In this document: positions 57,333-64,000 of the stretch, piece after piece
Layout: each line of letters begins with the position of its first letter
Position numbering within the stretch: the stretch's first letter is position 1
Source of the DNA: Winogradskyella pelagia
GTDB taxonomy: Bacteria; Bacteroidota; Bacteroidia; Flavobacteriales; Flavobacteriaceae
Direction of reading: 5' to 3'
DNA length: 64,000 nt
Assembly: GCF_017581965.1 (NCBI RefSeq)
Contig: NZ_JAGEVF010000002.1
Location: 310,001-374,000, forward strand
Program-made: the position numbers and the translations under genes
Notes under the pieces: generated by a model
The model's database searches: none
What the model saw: only the letters and a program-made list of their open reading frames with translations
What the model was told of the DNA's origin: nothing

Positions 57333-57716
57333 CTAGTCCTTAACCAAAGACTTATCGTAGGACATAAAAAGGTTAATCCAGATGTTCCGAGATAGTCTCA
57401 TAATAATCGGCATAAAGCCAACTAAAGTGATTATTATGGCAATAAAAGCCGTTATAAGCGATGTTTCGATTAGCACATAAGAAATAATAAACGCAGCAAC
57501 TGCAAACGCTATGCCTACAGCATAACTCACGTACATAGATCCATAAAAAAAAGAGGGCTCCATTCGGTAGCGTGTATCACAATGCGAACATTTATCATTT
57601 ATCTTTAAAGTATCAGCCAATACATATGGATTCTTTGTAATGTACATGGATTCTTGGTGGCACTTTGGACAAGCCCCAAAAAGAATACTATATAATTTCA
57701 TTCCTTTCTTAATCAT
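57333..57716 (-). CDS. DUF983 membrane protein with a zinc-finger-like CxxC pair
   Basis: A protein of about 127 residues: a cytoplasmic N-terminal knuckle with two CxxC pairs (CPKC and CSHC, likely zinc) followed by two membrane helices (about 55-75 and 80-105) and a basic tail. This is the DUF983 layout; function unknown. I chose the ATG at 57716 (MIKKGMKLY) because a TATCTTTG box at 57755-57762 leaves no room for the longer in-frame start at 57749. Confidence 0.85.
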   Translation of the reverse strand: MIKKGMKLYSILFGACPKCHQESMYITKNPYVLADTLKINDKCSHCDTRYRMEPSFFYGSMYVSYAVGIAFAVAAFIISYVLIETSLITAFIAIIITLVGFMPIIMRLSRNIWINLFMSYDKSLVKD

Positions 57717-57754
57717 AGATATTGACTTACTTTTGCGGTGTTTGAACAAAGAAA

Positions 57755-57762
57755 CAAAGATA
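57755..57762 (-). promoter_or_regulatory. Bacteroidota-type -7 box upstream of the DUF983 gene
   Basis: TATCTTTG (minus strand) lies 38 bases before the ATG at 57716 and only five bases before the alternative ATG at 57749, favouring the shorter protein. Confidence 0.5.
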
Positions 57763-57802
57763 CCTTTTTTCTAATGTTTGTTTCGTAACAAAAGTCACAA
57801 TA

Positions 57803-59716
57803 ATGCTAAATGTCCATAACCTATCTGTTGCATTTCAAGGCGACTATCTTTTTCAAGAGATCACTTTTAAATTAGGTGCTGGAGATCGCATAGGTTTAAT
57901 AGGTAAAAATGGTGCTGGTAAATCTACCTTACTTAAAATACTGGCTGGAGAGCAAGATTATGATTCTGGGCAAATTGCAAAGGAAAAAGATATTAAAATA
58001 GGGTTCCTTAAACAGGATATTGATTTCGAGTATGGTAAAACTGTTTTAGAAGAGTCTTACAAAGCCTTTAAGCAGATCAAAGAATGTGAATCTAAATTAG
58101 CCAAAATCAATGAGCAGCTTGGTCAGCGTACAGATTATGAGAGTGATGCTTATAACCAACTCATGATTGATTTAAACGAGATTCAGCATCAATATGAAAT
58201 TTTAGGAGGATATAATTACCAAGGAGAGACAGAAAAGGTACTGCAAGGCCTCGGTTTTAAAAGAGACGATTTTAATAAACTCACAGATACCTTTTCTGGC
58301 GGCTGGCGTATGCGAATAGAATTGGCCAAACTATTACTAGAGAATAATGATTTACTTTTATTAGATGAGCCTACAAATCATCTAGATATAGAATCTATAA
58401 TTTGGCTAGAAAATTTTCTAAAAGCCTACTCTGGCGCTGTTGTAATTGTATCGCACGATAAAATGTTCTTAGACAATGTGACTAACAGGACAATAGAAAT
58501 TTCACTAGGGCGAATTTATGACTATAATAAACCGTATACCCAATTTTTAGAATTACGTCATGAGATACGCATCCAGCAATTGGCCGCACAAAAGAATCAA
58601 GAAAAACAGATAGAGCAAACAGAGAAGCTCATTGAAAAATTTAGAGCCAAGGCTTCCAAAGCGAGCATGGCGCAGTCTCTCATTAAAAAATTGGACCGCA
58701 TCGAAAGGATTGAAGTAGACCAAGAAGATCAAAGTGTAATGACACTTAATTTTCCAGTCTCCGTAACTCCAGGGAAAGTCGTAGTAGAACTCAATGATGT
58801 ATCTAAAAATTATGGTAATTTAGAAGTACTTCAGCATATTGATTTAAGTATTGCTAGAGATGCTAAAACCGCCTTTGTAGGTCAGAACGGTCAGGGAAAA
58901 TCTACTTTGGCTAAAATAATAGTCGGCGAAATACCTTACAATGGAAATTGCAATTTAGGCCACAATGTGCAGATAGGTTACTTCGCACAAAATCAAGCTG
59001 AGTATTTAGAAGGCAATAAAACGGTTTTAGATACAATGATTGATGCGGCCAACGAATCTAATCGCAGTAAGGTGAGGGACATTTTAGGTTCTTTTTTGTT
59101 TAGAGGTGAAGAAGTGGATAAGTATGTTAAAGTGCTTTCTGGAGGAGAGCGTAATCGATTAGCATTAGCCAAATTAATGCTTCAGCCATTTAATGTGCTG
59201 ATTATGGATGAGCCAACGAATCATTTGGATATAATGTCTAAATCTGTATTAAAAGAAGCCCTTAAGAAGTTTCAAGGCACCTTAATTTTAGTTTCTCACG
59301 ACCGTGAGTTCCTACAAGGACTTACAGATGTCGTATATGAATTTAAGGATCAAAAAATCAAGCCATATTTGGGAGACATAGATTACTATTTAGAATCTAG
59401 AAACCTTGAAAATCTGCGCGAGGCAGAAAAACGTACAGTAATTGTTGATACTGAAACCAAAATAAGCAATAAAGAGGCTTATGAAAATCAAAAGAAAGCC
59501 AAATCCATTAGAAATAAAATAAGTAATCTCGAATCTAGAATAAACCAGCTAGAAAAAGATATTAAGGCAGATGATCATAGGTTAGAAACTGACTATGATA
59601 AGACCGCTTCCAATCCAGAATTTTTTGACAAATACCAAGCAAAGAAAAAAGACTTGGAGTCATTGATGGAAGACTGGGAGAGATTTCAAGAACAGTTAGA
59701 AAGCCTTAACAATTAA
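57803..59716 (+). CDS. ABC-F family ATPase
   Basis: A 637-residue soluble protein with two ABC ATPase domains in one chain and no membrane segment. Domain 1 (about 1-245) has Walker A GKNGAGKST, signature FSGGWRMR and DEPTNHLD; domain 2 (about 325-530) has GQNGQGKST, LSGGERNR and DEPTNHLD. A helical linker (about 250-310) and a C-terminal coiled coil (about 560-637) complete the ABC-F pattern. These proteins act at the ribosome in translation quality control or antibiotic protection; which one this is cannot be told. Confidence 0.94.
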   Translation: MLNVHNLSVAFQGDYLFQEITFKLGAGDRIGLIGKNGAGKSTLLKILAGEQDYDSGQIAKEKDIKIGFLKQDIDFEYGKTVLEESYKAFKQIKECESKLAKINEQLGQRTDYESDAYNQLMIDLNEIQHQYEILGGYNYQGETEKVLQGLGFKRDDFNKLTDTFSGGWRMRIELAKLLLENNDLLLLDEPTNHLDIESIIWLENFLKAYSGAVVIVSHDKMFLDNVTNRTIEISLGRIYDYNKPYTQFLELRHEIRIQQLAAQKNQEKQIEQTEKLIEKFRAKASKASMAQSLIKKLDRIERIEVDQEDQSVMTLNFPVSVTPGKVVVELNDVSKNYGNLEVLQHIDLSIARDAKTAFVGQNGQGKSTLAKIIVGEIPYNGNCNLGHNVQIGYFAQNQAEYLEGNKTVLDTMIDAANESNRSKVRDILGSFLFRGEEVDKYVKVLSGGERNRLALAKLMLQPFNVLIMDEPTNHLDIMSKSVLKEALKKFQGTLILVSHDREFLQGLTDVVYEFKDQKIKPYLGDIDYYLESRNLENLREAEKRTVIVDTETKISNKEAYENQKKAKSIRNKISNLESRINQLEKDIKADDHRLETDYDKTASNPEFFDKYQAKKKDLESLMEDWERFQEQLESLNN

Positions 59717-59749
59717 GATTATTTTAACGGCTAACCTTAGGGATATAGG

Positions 59750-59757
59750 TAACTTTG
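59750..59757 (+). promoter_or_regulatory. Bacteroidota-type -7 box upstream of the RND efflux operon
   Basis: TAACTTTG matches TAnnTTTG and lies 22 bases before the adaptor ATG at 59779. No clear TTG at -33. Confidence 0.5.
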
Positions 59758-59778
59758 CGCACTTGTTAAGCACACATT

Positions 59779-60903
59779 ATGTTAAGAAAAGTTATCTTAT
59801 CTGTCCTAGGTTTAGTCTTGGTTATAGGTGCTATTACCATCTCCAATACGCTAATTAAGAACAAAAACAAACCTAAATCTGTTCTGCCTAAAGTCCTTAA
59901 AACTGTTTTTGTAGATACAGTCAAAAATTCTACAATTCCTATAATTATCTCAGCAAATGGAAACACTGTTGCGAAGCGCAGAGTTGAACTTTTTTCTGAA
60001 GTACAGGGTGTTTTTAAGCCAACGGGTAAATTATTCAAAGCAGGCCAAAGCTATAGAAAAGGAGAGCGCCTTCTATTAGTTGATGCTTCTGAGCATTACG
60101 CGACGGTTCAATCGGCTAAAAGTAATTTATATAATGATATTGCCGCAATTATGCCCGACTTACGACTAGATTTTCCAGAGATATTTCCAAAGTGGAAGGC
60201 GTATTTAATAGATTTTGATTTAGATGCTACAACACCAAAACTACCAGCAATAACATCAGATAAGGAGAATTACTTTATCACAGGGCGAGGCATTGTATCA
60301 AGTTATTACAATGTAAAAAATCTAGAGCAACGTCTGACAAAATACTATATCAACGCGCCTTTTTCGGGAGTTTTAACTGAGGCCTTAGTGACAGAGGGTA
60401 CATTGATAAGAAACGGTCAAAAGCTTGGCGAATTTATAGACACTTCAGAATATGAAATTGAAATTGCTATTACAAAATCATATGCGCCTTTTATCAAAGA
60501 AGGTGAAAAAGTGGTACTTACTACCTTAAATGGGGCAACCACATATAATGGGATAGTGTCTAGGGTTAATGCCAGCATAGATTTAACCACACAAACTATT
60601 ACTGCCTTCATAGATGTTAAGCATCCTGACATAAAAGAGGGTATGTATTTTAAGGCAGATTTGAGTGCAAGAGGTGAAGAGAATGCCATTGAAATTGACC
60701 GAACGTTATTATCAGACCGCAACACCATTTTTGCAGTAAGAGACAGCATTTTAGAATCCATAGACGTAAAACCTGTCTTTTTCTCGGATAAAAAAGTAGT
60801 TCTAAAGGATGTAAAAGACGGAACGGTTATTCTAAAAAAACCAGTTCCTGGAGCTTACTCAGGTATGTTGGTTAAGCCTTATTTAGATTCAAAAACACAA
60901 TAA
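59779..60903 (+). CDS. RND efflux periplasmic adaptor (membrane fusion protein)
   Basis: A 374-residue adaptor with an N-terminal membrane anchor (about 4-24), a barrel-sandwich (lipoyl-like) domain split around a short helical hairpin (strands near residues 50-95 and 193-215), a beta-barrel domain (about 220-290) and a C-terminal membrane-proximal domain. INAPFSGVLTEALVTEGTLIRNGQKL is the typical second half-lipoyl strand. It partners the permease starting four bases downstream. No outer-membrane channel gene is seen within the window. Confidence 0.9.
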   Translation: MLRKVILSVLGLVLVIGAITISNTLIKNKNKPKSVLPKVLKTVFVDTVKNSTIPIIISANGNTVAKRRVELFSEVQGVFKPTGKLFKAGQSYRKGERLLLVDASEHYATVQSAKSNLYNDIAAIMPDLRLDFPEIFPKWKAYLIDFDLDATTPKLPAITSDKENYFITGRGIVSSYYNVKNLEQRLTKYYINAPFSGVLTEALVTEGTLIRNGQKLGEFIDTSEYEIEIAITKSYAPFIKEGEKVVLTTLNGATTYNGIVSRVNASIDLTTQTITAFIDVKHPDIKEGMYFKADLSARGEENAIEIDRTLLSDRNTIFAVRDSILESIDVKPVFFSDKKVVLKDVKDGTVILKKPVPGAYSGMLVKPYLDSKTQ

Positions 60904-60907
60904 TAAG

Positions 60908-63900
60908 ATGCGAAAAATTATTGCGTTTTTTATACGGTACCATGTCGCTGTAAATGTTGTAATAGCAGCTTTCTTTATATTCGGAATTCTTGGATTTAGT
61001 GCATTAAGATCAAGCTTTTTCCCTCTAGTTGAGTCTAAATTCATTACCATTAATATTGCTTATCCAGGAGCATCTCCACAAGAAATAGAAGAAGGAGTTG
61101 TTCTCAAAATAGAGGATAATTTAAAAGGGTTACGAGGTGTTGATAGAGTAACCTCGGTGTCTAATGAAAATGGAGGCACCATTACCGTAGAGATTGAAAA
61201 GGGTGAGAATATTGATTTTATGCTCCTCGAGGTTAAGAATGCGGTTGACCGTGTACCGAGTTACCCGGCAGATATGGAACCACTAGTCGTTGCTAAACGA
61301 GAGGAGGTGAGACAAACAATTAGTTTCGCCGTTAGTGGTAAAGACATTCCTTTAGGGACGCTTAAACAGATAGGTCGGCAAATCGAAAACGATTTACGAA
61401 CAATACCTGGTATTTCTCAAGTGGAGGTTTCTGGTTTTCCTGCTGAAGAGATTGAGATTGCTGTAAATGAAAACAATCTTTTAGCCTATGATATTTCTTT
61501 TACAGATGTTGCGCTAGCCGTAGGGCAGTCTAATATTCTTGTAACAGGAGGAAATATTAAAACCGAAAAGGAAGACTATTTAATTAGGGCCAACAATCGC
61601 TCCTATTTTGGCGATGAGCTTTCCAATATCGTTGTAAAAGCAACTCCAAGTGGAAGAACGGTAAGGCTTAAAGATGTGGCGATAATTAGAGATAGGTTTT
61701 CAGAGACACCGAATGCGACCTATTTTAATAGAGAATTATCGGTTGATATTACCGTGACCAGCACCAATAATGAGGATTTGGTAAGTTCTGCCCAAAAAGT
61801 AAAGGATTACATCGAGGACTTTAACCAAAAGTATACCAACGTACGTTTAGACGTTGTACGGGATTTGTCTATTACCTTAGAACAACGTACAAAATTGCTT
61901 TTTGAAAATGCATTGGCCGGAATAATCTTAGTTTTAATTTTTTTATCCTTATTTCTAAACACCAGGCTCGCTTTTTGGGTAGCATTTGGGTTGCCTATAT
62001 CTTTTTTGGGGATGTTTATGTTTGCAGGACAATTTGATGTTACCATTAACGTGCTCTCACTTTTTGGGATGATTATAGTTATTGGGATTTTAGTAGATGA
62101 TGGTATCGTTATCGCTGAGAATATATATCAGCATTACGAACGTGGAAAAAAGCCTATAGATGCTGCAATTGACGGAACATTGGAAGTTATTCCGCCAGTT
62201 GTTTCTGCAATTATTACCACTTTACTGGCCTTTTCTACCTTTCTCTTTTTAGATAGTAGAATTGGAGAATTTTTTGGTGAAGTTTCAGTGATTGTTATAC
62301 TCACTTTAACAGTTTCCTTAATAGAGGCTCTTATCATTTTACCTGCACATTTAGCCCATTCTAAGGCTTTAAGAGCAAAAAAAGGTGAACCTGAACCCCA
62401 AGGCATTAAACGCTTTTTTGCAAAAATGCGAGTTGTTAACAGAGTAGGGGACCGCATTATGAGCTTTAGTCGAGATAAAATTTACGCACCCTCCTTAAGA
62501 TTTGTCTTAGAATACAAACTATTAGCTTTGAGTATTTTTATCGCTTTATTAATTTTTACAATGGGTGCCATTGGTGGCGGAATAGTTAGTGTAACCTTAT
62601 TTCCCAGAATAGCTAGTGACCAGGTTGCCGTAACTTTGGATATGCCTAATGGAACCAATGAGCGTATTACCGACTCTATTATTTCCATGATTGAGGATAA
62701 AGTTGATATAATCAATACAGAATTTTCAGAAGCTTATCCCTCAGAAACGGGTAAACAACTCGTAGAAAATGTAATTAGAACAATTACAAGTTCTTCCAGT
62801 GCCTCTCTGAGAATTAATATGCTTCCTGGAGAAGAACGCTCAGATGAAATAACATCCATCCTAGTAGCAAATAGGTTGAGGGAATTGGTAGGTCCTGTAG
62901 TTGGTGTAGAACGTTTAACTTTTGGTTCTGGTAGTAATTTTGGTGGTAGTCCTATTTCCGTTTCTTTGCTGAGTAACAATATTGCTGAGCTCAAAGCAGC
63001 GAAGCAAGAACTTAAGGAAATCATGTCATCAAATCCTGTTTTAAAGGATGTTGAAGATAATGATCCAGCTGGGATAAAAGAGATTAGGCTAAAATTAAAG
63101 CAAAGTGCATATTTACTTGGTTTAGATTTGAGGACGGTTATGAATCAAGTGAGAGCCGGTTTCTTTGGAGTACAAGCACAGCGCTTTCAGAGAGGGCAGG
63201 ATGAAATTCGTGTTTGGGTGCGTTATGATCGCAGTAATAGAGCATCCATAAATGATTTAGACCAAATGCGAATCCTAACACCAAATGGAGAACGTGTGAA
63301 TTTAAGGGACATTGCAGAATACAGTATAGAGCGTGGAGATGTACTAATTAACCATCTCGAAGGGCAACGCGAAATTCAGATATCTGCAGATATGAAAGAG
63401 GCCAATGCTAGTAATACCGAAGTTATGGCGGATTTGAGAGTGAATATAATACCAGAGTTACAGTCAAAGTATCCAACGATTACCGCATCATTCGAAGGTC
63501 AAAATAGAGAGCAACAGAAACTGAGTAGTTCTTTAAGATCTGCTGGCTTGGTTATTCTGTTACTAATATACGCCACAATTGCATTTACGTTTAGAAGTTA
63601 TAGCCAGCCATTTTTATTACTATTACTAATTCCATTTAGTTTAACGGCTGTAGCTTGGGGTCATCTTTTACTTGGGTTCCCTTTAAATATCCTGTCTTTA
63701 CTAGGTATTATAGCGCTAATTGGCATTATGGTAAATGATGGACTAGTCCTTATTGGTAAGTTTAACTCTAACTTAAAGGATGGGTTTAGTTTTGATGAGG
63801 CGTTAATAGAGGCTGGAAAATCGCGTTTTAGAGCAATTTTCTTAACATCTCTTACGACGATTGCCGGGTTGGCACCCTTACTTTTAGAAAAAAGTAGGCA

Positions 63901-64000
63901 AGCTCAGTTTTTAAAACCAATGGCTATTTCTATAACCTTTGGTATTGCCTATGCAACAATCCTAACACTATTAGCTCTGCCGTTATTACTTTCCATCAGT
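60908..64000 (+). CDS. RND-family efflux permease (AcrB/HAE1-like), 3' end cut by the window
   Basis: An open frame of 1031 codons from ATG 60908 that runs to the window edge without a stop, so the protein is partial at its C terminus (probably only a few dozen residues missing). It has the 12-helix RND layout with two large periplasmic loops. The proton-relay acidic pair is seen in ILVDDGIVIAENIY, and the second-half equivalent is GIMVNDGLVLIGKF. FFPLVESKFITINIAYPGASPQEIEE is the typical first porter strand. Substrate unknown; the pair with the adaptor suggests export of drugs, lipids or toxic compounds. Confidence 0.93.
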   Translation, partial: MRKIIAFFIRYHVAVNVVIAAFFIFGILGFSALRSSFFPLVESKFITINIAYPGASPQEIEEGVVLKIEDNLKGLRGVDRVTSVSNENGGTITVEIEKGENIDFMLLEVKNAVDRVPSYPADMEPLVVAKREEVRQTISFAVSGKDIPLGTLKQIGRQIENDLRTIPGISQVEVSGFPAEEIEIAVNENNLLAYDISFTDVALAVGQSNILVTGGNIKTEKEDYLIRANNRSYFGDELSNIVVKATPSGRTVRLKDVAIIRDRFSETPNATYFNRELSVDITVTSTNNEDLVSSAQKVKDYIEDFNQKYTNVRLDVVRDLSITLEQRTKLLFENALAGIILVLIFLSLFLNTRLAFWVAFGLPISFLGMFMFAGQFDVTINVLSLFGMIIVIGILVDDGIVIAENIYQHYERGKKPIDAAIDGTLEVIPPVVSAIITTLLAFSTFLFLDSRIGEFFGEVSVIVILTLTVSLIEALIILPAHLAHSKALRAKKGEPEPQGIKRFFAKMRVVNRVGDRIMSFSRDKIYAPSLRFVLEYKLLALSIFIALLIFTMGAIGGGIVSVTLFPRIASDQVAVTLDMPNGTNERITDSIISMIEDKVDIINTEFSEAYPSETGKQLVENVIRTITSSSSASLRINMLPGEERSDEITSILVANRLRELVGPVVGVERLTFGSGSNFGGSPISVSLLSNNIAELKAAKQELKEIMSSNPVLKDVEDNDPAGIKEIRLKLKQSAYLLGLDLRTVMNQVRAGFFGVQAQRFQRGQDEIRVWVRYDRSNRASINDLDQMRILTPNGERVNLRDIAEYSIERGDVLINHLEGQREIQISADMKEANASNTEVMADLRVNIIPELQSKYPTITASFEGQNREQQKLSSSLRSAGLVILLLIYATIAFTFRSYSQPFLLLLLIPFSLTAVAWGHLLLGFPLNILSLLGIIALIGIMVNDGLVLIGKFNSNLKDGFSFDEALIEAGKSRFRAIFLTSLTTIAGLAPLLLEKSRQAQFLKPMAISITFGIAYATILTLLALPLLLSIS

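Noticed and set aside
61807..63024. Several minus-strand ORFs within 61807-63024
   Set aside because: They are shadows of the RND permease gene, whose frame is open to the window edge with complete family motifs.

Overview
The window is a low-GC chromosomal segment of a member of the Flavobacteriaceae (phylum Bacteroidota), probably a marine or gliding genus. Support comes from a complete gldK-gldL-gldM-gldN cluster (gliding motility / type IX secretion), an exosortase F pair, the purH-mreBCD-mrdA-rodA order, the miaB-sigma54 activator-lptE-TPR-secG-groES-groEL order, MacB-type permeases, a TonB-dependent receptor with a carboxypeptidase-like N-terminal domain, and several upstream TAnnTTTG boxes typical of the Bacteroidota primary sigma factor. 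No genus is claimed. I see no rRNA, tRNA, CRISPR array, insertion sequence, prophage or integration scar. Coding density is very high, and only one gap (24122-24463) exceeds 300 bases.

Layout. 0-5 kb: Fer4/CDGSH protein, lipoprotein, methyltransferase, exported MsrA, a coiled-coil protein that has lost its zinc ribbon, and a Nif3-like protein. 4.9-13.2 kb: lpxK on the plus strand, then a long minus-strand run (small Cys-rich membrane protein, GT2 glycosyltransferase, ECF sigma factor, Nramp-like transporter, lipA, gap, TPR hybrid histidine kinase) with several overlapping or abutting junctions. 13.3-19.7 kb: aquaporin, ECF sigma factor with its anti-sigma factor, murB, aminotransferase, PDZ/aspartyl-protease-like protein, DUF1573 protein. 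19.9-24.1 kb: valS and icd. 24.4-31.7 kb: purH and the rod-shape genes mreB-mreC-mreD-mrdA-rodA. 31.8-36 kb: two tandem MacB-like permeases, a GAF/fRMsr-like protein, exosortase F and its partner.

36.0-39.9 kb: a four-gene cluster (HYC_CC_PP protein, HMA-MauE membrane fusion, TonB-dependent receptor, exported HMA protein). All four proteins carry CC, CxxC or CxC pairs, and together they look like a soft-metal (probably copper) handling system across both membranes. 39.9-46.6 kb: groEL, groES, secG, TPR protein, lptE, sigma-54 activator and miaB on the minus strand. 46.7-51.4 kb: a membrane protein, topA and an arginase-fold protein whose metal site is degraded. 51.5-56.2 kb: gldKLMN. 56.3-64 kb: FAD oxidoreductase, DUF983 protein, ABC-F ATPase, and an RND efflux adaptor and permease; the permease runs off the end of the window.

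The genome content is mostly housekeeping and envelope biology: lipid A (lpxK), LPS export (lptE), peptidoglycan (murB, mrdA, rodA), cell shape (mre), secretion (secG, gld/T9SS, exosortase) and efflux. The most promising leads for new biology are the thiol-rich metal cluster, the probable pseudo-arginase just upstream of gldK, the zinc-ribbon protein whose four ligand positions are now Ser/Ser/Asp/Ser, and the Nramp-like transporter lacking the usual metal-site motif. All functional claims come from reading motifs and gene order; no database search was possible.
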